Shown: positions 47,577 through 55,642 of the stretch, in pieces
How the letters are laid out: the number at the start of each line of letters is the position of its first letter
Numbering within the stretch: the first letter of the stretch is position 1
Origin: Sandarakinorhabdus glacialis
GTDB lineage: Bacteria; Pseudomonadota; Alphaproteobacteria; Sphingomonadales; Sphingomonadaceae
Direction: 5' to 3'
DNA: 64,000 nucleotides
Assembly (NCBI RefSeq): GCF_014643455.1
Contig: NZ_BMJM01000002.1
Span: 248,406-312,405 of the forward strand
Position numbers and translations under genes: made by a program
Notes under the pieces: generated by a model
What the model was told of the DNA's origin: nothing
Databases searched by the model: none
Seen by the model: the letters and a program-made list of their open reading frames with translations, nothing else

Positions 47577-48731
47577 TCAGCTTCCGGTCAGCGATTTCAG
47601 CCAATTCCAGAACTGCACCACCGGCCCGGCTTCCTCGACAGCAGCAGCAGCCACCAGCGGCAACCGCGTATCCGGCAGACCCTTCACCGACACCACGAGA
47701 TCGCCAACCCGCGCCCCCTTGGCAATCGGCGCCTCGAGCCCTGCCTTGGCGACGACCTTGGTCGTCTTGTCGCTGCTGAAGCCGCGCGGCATGGTCACGA
47801 ACAAAGCGCGCGCCGCCACCATGCCGACCGCCGGCTCGGCGCCGCCCGAAACCTTCGCCTGTCCAAGCACTTGACCCTTTTTGGCAACAGGTACCGCGCT
47901 CCATGCATTGAAGCCCCAGTTCATGAAATTGACCGAAGCACCGATGCGCTCGTTGAACGATGCCAGCCCGGCAACAACCATCACCAACCGCCGCCCACTC
48001 TGGATTGCCGACCCTGTAAAACCATAGCCGGCCTCCTCGGTATGACCGGTCTTCAGGCCATCGGCGCCGCTGATCTTGCCGAGCAGCGGGTTGCGGTTGG
48101 CCTGCGTGATCGCCTCGCCCTTGCCGAGCGTCTTGCCCCAAGTGAAACTGTCCTTGGAATAGAAGCGCTTATAAAGATCCGGAAAGTCGCGAATTGTGGC
48201 CTCGGCAACGATCGCCAGGTCGCGCGCGGTGACGTGCTGCTCGGGATCGGGCCAGCCATTGGTGTTGGTGAAGTGCGAGTTCTTCATGCCGAGCTTCTTC
48301 GCAGTCGCGTTCATCAGCGCGACGTAATTCTCCTCGGTCCCGCCCAGCCCTTCGCCAAGAACGACACATGCATCATTGCCCGAAAGGGTCACGATTCCAT
48401 GGAGAAGGTCATCGACGCTGACCTGTTCGTTCACCGACAAAAACATTGTCGAACCCTGAGAATGCCATTTGGTCCAGGTTTCCGGACGCACCAGAATCTT
48501 CTGCTCGAGTTGTGCCTCGCCGCGCTTGATCATCTGGAACGCGACATAGACCGACATCATCTTGCCCATCGACGCCGGCGGGATCTGCGTGTCGGCATCC
48601 TTGGCGTAAAGCACCTGCCCGCTCGAAACGTCCTTCATGAAGGCATAGGCGGCCGGCGTATTGAAGCTGGGAACTTCGGCGCTGGCGGCAGAAGCCGAGA
48701 TCAGCAGGGCGGCAAACAGGAATGAGCGCAT
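47577..48731 (-). CDS. D-alanyl-D-alanine carboxypeptidase (PBP5/6 type)
   Basis: A 384-residue periplasmic enzyme trimming terminal D-Ala from peptidoglycan stem peptides. Signal peptide MRSFLFAALLISASAASA; catalytic SMGK at 54-57, SGN at 117-119, and KTG (GADGLKTGHTEEAGYGFTG) near residue 222. A C-terminal PBP5-type domain ends in an amphipathic membrane anchor (VQFWNWLKSL). Lies between rlpA and tmk. Confidence 0.95.
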   Translation of the reverse strand: MRSFLFAALLISASAASAEVPSFNTPAAYAFMKDVSSGQVLYAKDADTQIPPASMGKMMSVYVAFQMIKRGEAQLEQKILVRPETWTKWHSQGSTMFLSVNEQVSVDDLLHGIVTLSGNDACVVLGEGLGGTEENYVALMNATAKKLGMKNSHFTNTNGWPDPEQHVTARDLAIVAEATIRDFPDLYKRFYSKDSFTWGKTLGKGEAITQANRNPLLGKISGADGLKTGHTEEAGYGFTGSAIQSGRRLVMVVAGLASFNERIGASVNFMNWGFNAWSAVPVAKKGQVLGQAKVSGGAEPAVGMVAARALFVTMPRGFSSDKTTKVVAKAGLEAPIAKGARVGDLVVSVKGLPDTRLPLVAAAAVEEAGPVVQFWNWLKSLTGS

Positions 48732-48763
48732 CGGCAGGAATACTTTCGCGAGAATCAGGGGGT

Positions 48764-49528
48764 CTATCTTGACGGAATCAGCACGGCTTCGCTGTAACCC
48801 GCAGCCCGCAACTGCGCCAGCGCGGTATTGGCCGAATTGCTATCGGCATAGGGCCCCAACCGGATACGCGTCAGGCCCGACGGGGCGCGTTCGGTGACGA
48901 CGCTGCCGAAGGTGGCGAGATAACCCGAAAGCCAGGCGATGCGACCGGGATCGGACAGCGCCGCGACCTGGATAAAGCTTTGCTGTAACGGCGCGGTCGG
49001 CGTCGGCAAAGCGACTACCGGCGGCGGCAGCGGAGTCCGCGAGGGCGCGAGGCTGTCGACGGTCGGCAGGTCGGGGTAGACGCGGCGGACGCGAACCTTG
49101 GCGACGCCGGGGCTATCGACGCCGAGTAACTGGGCGGCACGGCGTGACAGGTCGATGATGCGGCCCTGCACGAACGGCCCGCGATCGTTGATGCGGACGG
49201 TCAGCTTGCGGCCGTTGTCGAGGTTTTCGACCTCGACATAGCTTGGCAGCGGCAAGGTCTTGTGCGCCGCGCTCAGGCCATCCTGCTCATAACGCTCGCC
49301 ATTCGCCGTACTCAGCGCGTGAAATCCCGGCCCGTACCAGCTGGCGATGCCGCGCTGGTCGTATTCGCGGTCATCAGACGGGTAATACCAGACACCGAAC
49401 ACCTGATACGGCTTGGCGATCTTGACGGCGCCCTGGACAGGCGCAGGAGGCTTGCGGTTCGCGGACGTGGAACACGCCGCGAGCAGCAGCAACAGCAGCA
49501 GTTCAGCGCGGCGACGTCGCAACCGCAT
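48764..49528 (-). CDS. rlpA: RlpA-type septal lipoprotein with SPOR domain
   Basis: 254 residues. Arg-rich start, lipobox LLAAC (Cys19), a double-psi beta-barrel (RGIASWYGPGFHALSTANGE, VRINDRGPFVQGRIIDLS) and a C-terminal SPOR domain (FIQVAALSDPGRIAWLSGYL). RlpA acts on, or binds, denuded glycan strands at the division septum; SPOR targets it there. Its start lies 26 bp inside the end of the mltB-like gene, so the two are coupled. Confidence 0.9.
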   Translation of the reverse strand: MRLRRRRAELLLLLLLAACSTSANRKPPAPVQGAVKIAKPYQVFGVWYYPSDDREYDQRGIASWYGPGFHALSTANGERYEQDGLSAAHKTLPLPSYVEVENLDNGRKLTVRINDRGPFVQGRIIDLSRRAAQLLGVDSPGVAKVRVRRVYPDLPTVDSLAPSRTPLPPPVVALPTPTAPLQQSFIQVAALSDPGRIAWLSGYLATFGSVVTERAPSGLTRIRLGPYADSNSANTALAQLRAAGYSEAVLIPSR

Positions 49529-50558
49529 CGCCGAGCAGCGCCACCGAGAGTGCGTAGAAATTGGAGCAGTTATAGTCCATCAACGACCGGTAGTTGGCCG
49601 TCGTCAGATAGGCCACTCCATCGGGTCCATCGGGTTCCACCAATGACATCGGCGTGGCTTCCGCTGGCCATGGCAGGCTGCTGGCGATGCCCATCTTTCT
49701 CCATTCGCCGGCCGGAATCCAGCGGCTGTGGCGCTCCATCGGCTTGATGCAGATGGTCGGCCGCGCCGGGTTGACGATCGCCCCGCGGTCGAAGCCGGCG
49801 GGCACGACAACCCGTTGGCCCCAGCGAACGCCGCGTTGCCAGCCGTGCTTGACCAGGTAGTTGGCGATCGACGCCGCGGTATCGGCATCGGAACTCCAGA
49901 TGTCGGCACGGCCGTCCCCATCACCATCGACGGCGTATTCGAGGTAGGACGACGGCAGGAATTGCGGCTGTCCCATCGCGCCGGCCCAGCTGCCCTTGAG
50001 CATTTCGCGCGTGGCAATGTTGCGATCGAGGATGGTCAGGACAGCGTCGAGCTCCTTGGTGAACAAGGCGCTGCGGCGGCCATCCCAGGCCAGGGTGGCG
50101 AGGCTACGGGTGACGTCGAAATCCCCGGTGATGCGGCCGTAATTGGTCTCCATTCCCCAGATCCCGACGATGATCGCGGCCGGCACGCCGGTTTTCGCTT
50201 CGACGGCGGCAAGCTGGCTCGACAAGCGGGTGGCGGTTGCCGTGCCGCCGTTGATGCGCGCGGCGTCGAGACGGCGTGCCAGATAGCTGTCGAAGCGCGC
50301 CGGAGCGCCGCCGGTGTCGCCGGGTTGGCCGCGATCGAGTTCGATGACCCGATCCGACGGGGTCAGGCCGGACAGCGCCCGTTCGACGATCTCGGGACGG
50401 ATGCCGCGTGCGAGCGCAGCGCTGCGATAGGTTGCCAACCAGGCGTCGAAACCGGGAGTGGCGGCCATGTGAGGCTGCGGCGCCAGAACCTGGGCGGCGA
50501 CGGTCACCGGCAAAATGGACGTTGCAAGGGCAAAGGCGATAAGCATGATACGCGACAT
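49503..50558 (-). CDS. Lytic murein transglycosylase, MltB type
   Basis: 351 residues with a signal peptide (MLIAFALATSILPVTVAAQ). The catalytic Glu137 is in VGIWGMETNYGR, and the family blocks KGSWAGAMGQPQFLPSSYLEYAVDGDGDGRADIW and TTANYRSLMDYNCSNFYALSV are present. It cleaves the glycan backbone to 1,6-anhydro ends. First gene of a minus-strand wall cluster with rlpA and the D,D-carboxypeptidase. No lipobox, so soluble in the periplasm. Confidence 0.93.
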   Translation of the reverse strand: MSRIMLIAFALATSILPVTVAAQVLAPQPHMAATPGFDAWLATYRSAALARGIRPEIVERALSGLTPSDRVIELDRGQPGDTGGAPARFDSYLARRLDAARINGGTATATRLSSQLAAVEAKTGVPAAIIVGIWGMETNYGRITGDFDVTRSLATLAWDGRRSALFTKELDAVLTILDRNIATREMLKGSWAGAMGQPQFLPSSYLEYAVDGDGDGRADIWSSDADTAASIANYLVKHGWQRGVRWGQRVVVPAGFDRGAIVNPARPTICIKPMERHSRWIPAGEWRKMGIASSLPWPAEATPMSLVEPDGPDGVAYLTTANYRSLMDYNCSNFYALSVALLGDAVATSPR

Positions 50559-50661
50559 CGGCTCCTGATGGCACAGCCGGGCCGGCCCGGCCAGATATTC
50601 CGGGCGTTGGTTTACGCGCGGACTTGCGAAGGCGGCGCTGCAACGGCATTACGCCCCCACC

Positions 50662-50751
50662 GGAAGGGTGGCCGAGTGGTTTAAGGCAACGGTCTTGAAA
50701 ACCGTCGTGGGGGAAACTTCACCGTGGGTTCGAATCCCACCCCTTCCGCCA
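50662..50751 (+). tRNA. tRNA-Ser (anticodon UGA)
   Basis: A 90-nt type II tRNA. Acceptor stem GGAAGGG pairs with CCCTTCC before discriminator G and an encoded CCA. The anticodon loop CTTGAAA between ACGGT and ACCGT gives anticodon TGA (50696-50698), followed by the long variable arm characteristic of serine tRNA and the T-loop GGGTTCGAATCCC. The opposite strand of its 3' third is the end of a protein-coding frame. Confidence 0.97.
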
Positions 50752-52131
50752 CACGGCATCGATCAGCGCGACGAAGATCAAGGACGCGCCGAGCATGGGC
50801 ATGAGGATGCCGGCGACGACCAGCACGGCGAGGGCGACGCCGAGGCGGGCGTCCGACACCGCGGGCGGCGCGGCGAGCTTGCCAGAGGGCCGGCGGCGCC
50901 ACCACATCGCCACGCCGCTGACGACAAGGACGACGATCGCGAGGCAGGGAACGAGCATCAGCAACTGGTTCGCGCGGCCGAAATAGCGGCCCATGTGGAT
51001 CTGGACACCAAGCTCGATCGCCTTGCTGCCGATGCCATAGCGGGACCAGTCGTTTTCGCCGATAAGCGTGCCGGTCCAGCGGTCGAAGTGCCGAGTCCAC
51101 TGCGCCTCGGGGCGGCCCGGCGAGACGAGTGCGGTGTAGACGCCAGTGGGGCCAGCCGGGAGGTAAAGGCGGTAGCCACCGGTAAAGCCGCCGGCGGCGA
51201 TCTTCGCGGCAATGGCGTCGGCGCCCGTTATGGCGGAGGGGTCGGCGGCTGCTGGTGTGTCGGCCGGTATAGCAGGCATGTGCTCGGCGTGCGCCGGGTC
51301 GGAGGCCGGCATGGGCGTCGCCGCCTGCGACCAGCCGATGCGGCCCAGCGCCTCGCCCATCGGCTGGCTTTTGGGCGGAGAATAGCCCCAGCGCTGAGCT
51401 TGGTTGCCGATGCCCAAGGCAGTCACCGCACCGCGTACCAATGGCCCTTGGACGATGGACCAGGGCAACCCGGTGACCAGCAGGAAGGCGATGAGGGCGA
51501 CGGTCCAGACGCCGGTGACGGCGTGGAGATCGCGCCAGAACAAGCGGCCGCGGGCTCGGAGGCGCGGCCAGAGCACACCGGCGAGCGAGCGGCGGCGCCT
51601 CGGCCACCACAATATCAGGCCGGTCGTGATGAGCACCAGAGCCCAGCAGGCGGCAAGCTCGACGACGACGCTGCCATAATCGCCCAAGGTCAGCGAGCCG
51701 TGCATGGAATCGGCGAAACCGACGAGGGTGCGGGTGTAGATAAAACTGCCGAGGACGCGCGCGGTGGCGGGATCGACCATGACCTGGCGCGGCTCGCCTG
51801 CCTTGGTGCGAAGGTAGACTTTGGCGGGGCGGTTGGGGGCGTCGGGCAGATCGATTCGCGAGGCTGTGCCGGGATAGGCGGCGACGGCGGCGGCGATGAG
51901 GTGCGAGGGCGGCATGGCCTGCGCTCCCGGCGCGACGAACTGCAGGCCGGGCATCGTCAGGTCGTTGAGCTCGTCGTTGAACAGGTAGATCGCGCCGGTC
52001 AAGCTGAGGATCAGCAGGAATGGCGCGACAATCAGCCCCGCATAGAAATGCCAGCGCCAGATGGCGCGGTAGCGGCGGGACATGAGCTGTGAGTCCGGAC
52101 AGGCGGTGCCTGCGGTTGCGGTCGGGTTCAT
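50719..52131 (-). CDS. PepSY-associated membrane protein overlapping the tRNA
   Basis: A 470-residue PepSY-TM protein. YRAIWRWHFYAGLIVAPFLLILSLTGAIYLFNDE is the typical first helix; PepSY-like segments, AACWALVLITTGLILWWPRR, DLHAVTGVWTVALIAFLLVTGLPWS, HMGRYFGRANQLLMLVPCLAI and two further helices follow. Family members sit beside TonB receptors and are linked to siderophore or haem reduction. The last 10 residues (about RKGWDSNPR) are antisense to tRNA-Ser, and the stop lies inside the tRNA, so the native 3' end was probably lost. Confidence 0.88.
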   Translation of the reverse strand: MNPTATAGTACPDSQLMSRRYRAIWRWHFYAGLIVAPFLLILSLTGAIYLFNDELNDLTMPGLQFVAPGAQAMPPSHLIAAAVAAYPGTASRIDLPDAPNRPAKVYLRTKAGEPRQVMVDPATARVLGSFIYTRTLVGFADSMHGSLTLGDYGSVVVELAACWALVLITTGLILWWPRRRRSLAGVLWPRLRARGRLFWRDLHAVTGVWTVALIAFLLVTGLPWSIVQGPLVRGAVTALGIGNQAQRWGYSPPKSQPMGEALGRIGWSQAATPMPASDPAHAEHMPAIPADTPAAADPSAITGADAIAAKIAAGGFTGGYRLYLPAGPTGVYTALVSPGRPEAQWTRHFDRWTGTLIGENDWSRYGIGSKAIELGVQIHMGRYFGRANQLLMLVPCLAIVVLVVSGVAMWWRRRPSGKLAAPPAVSDARLGVALAVLVVAGILMPMLGASLIFVALIDAVWRKGWDSNPR

Positions 52132-52252
52132 GGCGGATTCCGGGAGTGGGTCGGCCAGGTCGCGGGCCGATACGTGCAGGATCTGGTGGCGGCTGGGCGC
52201 GAGGCGCGCACTGGGCATTGCAAGCAAGCGCCGGCGCTCCTCACATACGCTT

Positions 52253-52648
52253 CTACGCCGTTGCCGGAGGTCCGCGCGTTCGAGGGCGAAGCTGGCCTTG
52301 CCCCGTGCTGGTCCGGGGCGTCGTTGCAGCAAGGCCCGAGGCCATGACGAAGGCGATGGCGACGAGCAGCAAAACCGGGTCAGCACCGGCGAGCATCGGC
52401 GCTGCAAAATTGCCGAATGCGCAGGGTTGCGGAGCCTTTTCCTGGCCTTTGTCGGAGTCGGACTTGCCGGGGACTGCGATCGTGACAATGCGCTGCATCG
52501 TGCCGGAGCAGACGACCATCGTCATGGTGCCGTTGGACAACGACGGCATCAGGCCGGCTGGCATGACCATCTTCATGCACAGCACCGCCATGAGCAGCAC
52601 AAGGCCGAGCCAGCAATTCTGCCTGATGTGGGTGCGCAAGGCCTTCAC
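52253..52648 (-). CDS. DUF2946-like small membrane protein
   Basis: A 131-residue protein with an N-terminal hydrophobic segment (CWLGLVLLMAVLCMKMVMPAGLMP), a Cys/Met-containing middle (MTMVVCSGTMQ, APQPCAFGNF) and a second hydrophobic segment (DPVLLLVAIAFVMASGLAA). The pattern fits DUF2946, found next to metal-uptake genes. Two Cys and many Met suggest metal contact, perhaps copper; this is inference. GTG start. The 121 bp between it and the PepSY gene hold nothing recognisable. Confidence 0.65.
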   Translation of the reverse strand: MKALRTHIRQNCWLGLVLLMAVLCMKMVMPAGLMPSLSNGTMTMVVCSGTMQRIVTIAVPGKSDSDKGQEKAPQPCAFGNFAAPMLAGADPVLLLVAIAFVMASGLAATTPRTSTGQGQLRPRTRGPPATA

Positions 52649-52700
52649 GACGCCGGGGTATAGCGATGCGCGCCGTTTGTCACGATGCCAGATGGGCGCG

Positions 52701-52800
52701 CTATGACCCGAAGCTCAGGCTCACGAAGATCGTTTCGAACTCGGCGCGCGTTTCGGTGATCGAATAGCCCCAGACAGTGCTGATCTTGTAGGCGCCCTGC
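52701..52800 (-). pseudogene. Decayed gene end, possible outer-membrane barrel C-terminus
   Basis: On the minus strand the frame ending at the TAG at 52701-52703 reads GAYKISTVWGYSITETRAEF and then ETIFVSLSFGS. It alternates like beta strands and ends near an aromatic, as outer-membrane barrels do. Going upstream the frame loses any family look and meets the stop of the next gene without a start codon. It looks like the relic of a longer gene, perhaps the receptor that once accompanied the PepSY and DUF2946 genes. The family is not certain. Confidence 0.45.
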
Positions 52801-52916
52801 CCGGAGTCGCGAAGCTGACGCGGCCCTCGCGGAATCAGAGGAACGGATGCATTGCGTTGGTCGGCGGTTGCTTGGCTGTTTGGAACGAACTGGCCCCCGG
52901 CATGACAGCTTGGCGC

Positions 52917-53894
52917 TTAGTCCCGGACCGACAGAATGATCTTGCCGGGGGTCTTGCCGGCGAGACCTGCCTCGAGTGCCGGCCCGAAATCGGCCCAGTC
53001 GAAAATCTTGCCGACGGCGGGGGCGACGCGGCCGCCGCCGAGCCAGGCAGTGAGTGTGTCAAGGTGGCGGGCCGCGGCCGCTTTTTCGAAAAGCTGGAAT
53101 TGGCGGACGTCGACGCCGATCAGCGCGGCGCCTTTCATCAGGGTCAGGTTGCTCGGCAGCGCGGGGATCGGCCCGCCGACGAAACCGACGACGAGATGGC
53201 GGCCGCCCCAGCCGAGCGATCGGAAGGCGGACTCGAATAGCGGGCCACAAAGCGGATCGAAGACCATGTCGAGCTTGCGGCCGGCAAGGAGCGCCTTCAA
53301 CCGGTCGCGCCAGCCGTCGACGTCGGTATCGATGACCGCATCGGCGCCGCGAGCTAGCGCGAAGGCGTGTTTTTCGGGCGTCGAGGCGGCGGCGATGACA
53401 TGGGCGCCATGGGCCTTGCCGACATCGATTGCAGCGCTGCCGACACCGCCGGCGGCGCCGAAGACCAGCATCGTTTCGCCGGACGTCAGCTGACCGCGAT
53501 CAGCTAGGCCGTGGAGCGCAGTGAGGTAGTTGAGCGGAAACGCGGCGCCGGCCTCGAAGCTGGCGTTGACGGGCAGGTGGCGGCTCGTCGCGGCGGGAGC
53601 GAGGACCTGCTGGGCGAAACCATGGACGGTCATGGCAACCACGCGGTCACCGATCGACCAGCCGCTGACGCCGTCGCCGATGGCATCGACGACGCCGGCG
53701 ACCTCGCTACCGGGGATGTGCGGAAGCGGCGGCTTGACCTGATAGCGCCCGAGCGCGACCAGCGCATCGACATAGCCGATGCCGACCGCCGCGACGCGGA
53801 TGCGGAGCTGGCCGGCGCCGGGTTCTGGAGTGGGCAACTCGACCTCGGCATAGTCGGCGAGCGAATCGAGGCGAGCGGCGGAAATGGCTTTCAT
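52917..53894 (-). CDS. NADPH:quinone oxidoreductase family protein (MDR)
   Basis: A 325-residue medium-chain reductase without the catalytic-zinc cysteine. GYVDALVALGRYQVKPPLPHIPGSEVAGVV is the QOR-type N-terminus, and the NADPH site is VFGAAGGVGSAAIDVGKAHGAHVIAAAS (the AAGGVG motif) near residue 150. It shares the layout of the paralogue at 57164 but is far diverged from it. Substrate unknown; enoyl-CoA or quinone reduction are both possible. Confidence 0.9.
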   Translation of the reverse strand: MKAISAARLDSLADYAEVELPTPEPGAGQLRIRVAAVGIGYVDALVALGRYQVKPPLPHIPGSEVAGVVDAIGDGVSGWSIGDRVVAMTVHGFAQQVLAPAATSRHLPVNASFEAGAAFPLNYLTALHGLADRGQLTSGETMLVFGAAGGVGSAAIDVGKAHGAHVIAAASTPEKHAFALARGADAVIDTDVDGWRDRLKALLAGRKLDMVFDPLCGPLFESAFRSLGWGGRHLVVGFVGGPIPALPSNLTLMKGAALIGVDVRQFQLFEKAAAARHLDTLTAWLGGGRVAPAVGKIFDWADFGPALEAGLAGKTPGKIILSVRD

Positions 53895-53937
53895 CGGGCG
53901 ATCCTACGCCATCGGTGCAGCGGGACGTCCTGTCATT

Positions 53938-55620
53938 CTAGTCGATGCTGCGGCGGAAGGTTTCGGGCAGCAGGATCATGCCCGCGACGAAGCAGATGCC
54001 CGCGGCGAGGACGGGATACCAAAGGCCATAGTAGATATCGCCGGTAGCCGCGACCATGGCGAAGGCGACCGTCGGCAGGAAGCCGCCGAACCAGCCATTG
54101 CCGATGTGATACGGCAGCGACATCGAGCTATAACGGATGTTGGTCGGGAACAGCTCGACGAGCAAGGCGGCGATCGGGCCATAAACCATTGTCACGTAAA
54201 GGACGAGAATGAACAGGATGCCGACAACGGCAGGCTTGTTGATCGCGGCTGGATCAGCTTTTTCGGGATAGCCAGCGGTGGTAAGCGCGGCCTTGGCCTG
54301 GGTCTGAAAGGCGGCGATGGCGACCGCGCGTGCGGTCGGCGACAGGCCGGCGGTGACGGGGACCGGGACGACGGCGCTGCCGATACGGATACTGGACTCG
54401 GCGCCGGGGGTGGCGGCGTTCCGGTACGAGACGCCGGCCTTGGCAAGAAAGCTCTTGGCGATGTCGCACGTCTGCAAGTCGAACTTGTTGGCGCCGATTG
54501 GATCGAACTGGACCGAGCATCGTGCCGGGTCGGCGTTAACGACGACGGGTGCCGACTGTACCGCAGCGTAGAGCGCCGGGTTGGCGTTGCGGCTGAGCGC
54601 GTCGAACAGCGGGAAGTAGGTCAGCGCCGCCAGCAGGCAGCCGGCCATGATGATCGGCTTGCGGCCGATGCGATCGGACAGCCAGCCGAAGACAACGAAG
54701 GCCGGGGTCGCCAGCAGCAGCGCGATGGCGATCAGGATGTTGGTCGTTGCACCGTCGACCTTGAGCATCTTCTCGAGGAAAAACAACGCATAGAACTGCC
54801 CGGTGTACCAGACCACCGCCTGCCCCATGACGGCGCCAAAAAGCGCGATGAGCACGATCTTGAGGTTGCCCCAACGGGCGAAGGCCTCGGTCAGCGGCGC
54901 CTTGGAGATCTTGCCCTCGGCCTTCATCCTGGTGAAGGCCGGGCTTTCCTCGAGCTGCATGCGGATCCACAGCGAGACGCCGAGCAGGATGGCGGAAATC
55001 AGGAACGGGATGCGCCAGCCCCAGGCCTTGAAGGCTTCCTCCCCCACCCCGTAGCGCACGCCGATGACGACGAGCAGCGCCGCGAACAGTCCGAGGGTCG
55101 CGGTCGTCTGGATAAAGCTGGTGTAGAAACCACGCTTGCCGTCGGGCGCATGCTCGGCGACATAGGTCGCGGCACCGCCGTATTCGCCGCCTAGCGCCAG
55201 TCCCTGCAGCAGTCGCAACGCCACCAGCATCAACGGCGCCGCCACGCCGATCGTAGCATAATTGGGCAGCAGGCCGACGAGGAAGGTCGACAGGCCCATG
55301 ATGCCCATGGTGACGAGGAACGTGTTCTTGCGGCCGAACATGTCGCCAATGCGGCCGAAGAACAGCGCGCCGAACGGGCGGACCGCAAAGCCGGCGGCGA
55401 AGGCGGCAAGGGCAAAGATAAAGCCGGTGGTTTCGTTGACGCCGGAGAAGAACTGGGCGGTGATGATCGTGGCGAGCAGGCCGTAAAGGTAGAAATCATA
55501 CCATTCGAAAACGGTGCCGAGCGACGAGCCGAGGATGACGAGCTTTTCGTTGTGGGTTGCCTTGTGCTGGCTGGGCAGGCCGGCGGCATCGTCTGCGGTG
55601 ATCTCGGGTATGCCGCTCAT
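53938..55620 (-). CDS. MFS transporter, metabolite:H+ symporter type
   Basis: A 560-residue major-facilitator protein. SSLGTVFEWYDFYLYGLLAT is the first helix of the sugar/metabolite symporter group, followed by FGRIGDMFGRKNTFLVTMG (the A-motif), LRLLQGLALGGEYGGAATYVAEH, and WLSDRIGRKPIIMAGC. Family members are near 430-450 residues; the surplus is a loop of roughly 100 residues (about 400-490) between helices in the second half, with two cysteines (ARCSVQ, LQTCDIA) that may form a disulfide outside the membrane. Start ATG 55620 with AGGGG upstream. Confidence 0.9.
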   Translation of the reverse strand: MSGIPEITADDAAGLPSQHKATHNEKLVILGSSLGTVFEWYDFYLYGLLATIITAQFFSGVNETTGFIFALAAFAAGFAVRPFGALFFGRIGDMFGRKNTFLVTMGIMGLSTFLVGLLPNYATIGVAAPLMLVALRLLQGLALGGEYGGAATYVAEHAPDGKRGFYTSFIQTTATLGLFAALLVVIGVRYGVGEEAFKAWGWRIPFLISAILLGVSLWIRMQLEESPAFTRMKAEGKISKAPLTEAFARWGNLKIVLIALFGAVMGQAVVWYTGQFYALFFLEKMLKVDGATTNILIAIALLLATPAFVVFGWLSDRIGRKPIIMAGCLLAALTYFPLFDALSRNANPALYAAVQSAPVVVNADPARCSVQFDPIGANKFDLQTCDIAKSFLAKAGVSYRNAATPGAESSIRIGSAVVPVPVTAGLSPTARAVAIAAFQTQAKAALTTAGYPEKADPAAINKPAVVGILFILVLYVTMVYGPIAALLVELFPTNIRYSSMSLPYHIGNGWFGGFLPTVAFAMVAATGDIYYGLWYPVLAAGICFVAGMILLPETFRRSID

Positions 55621-55642
55621 CTTCGTCCCCTTTTCCCGATCA

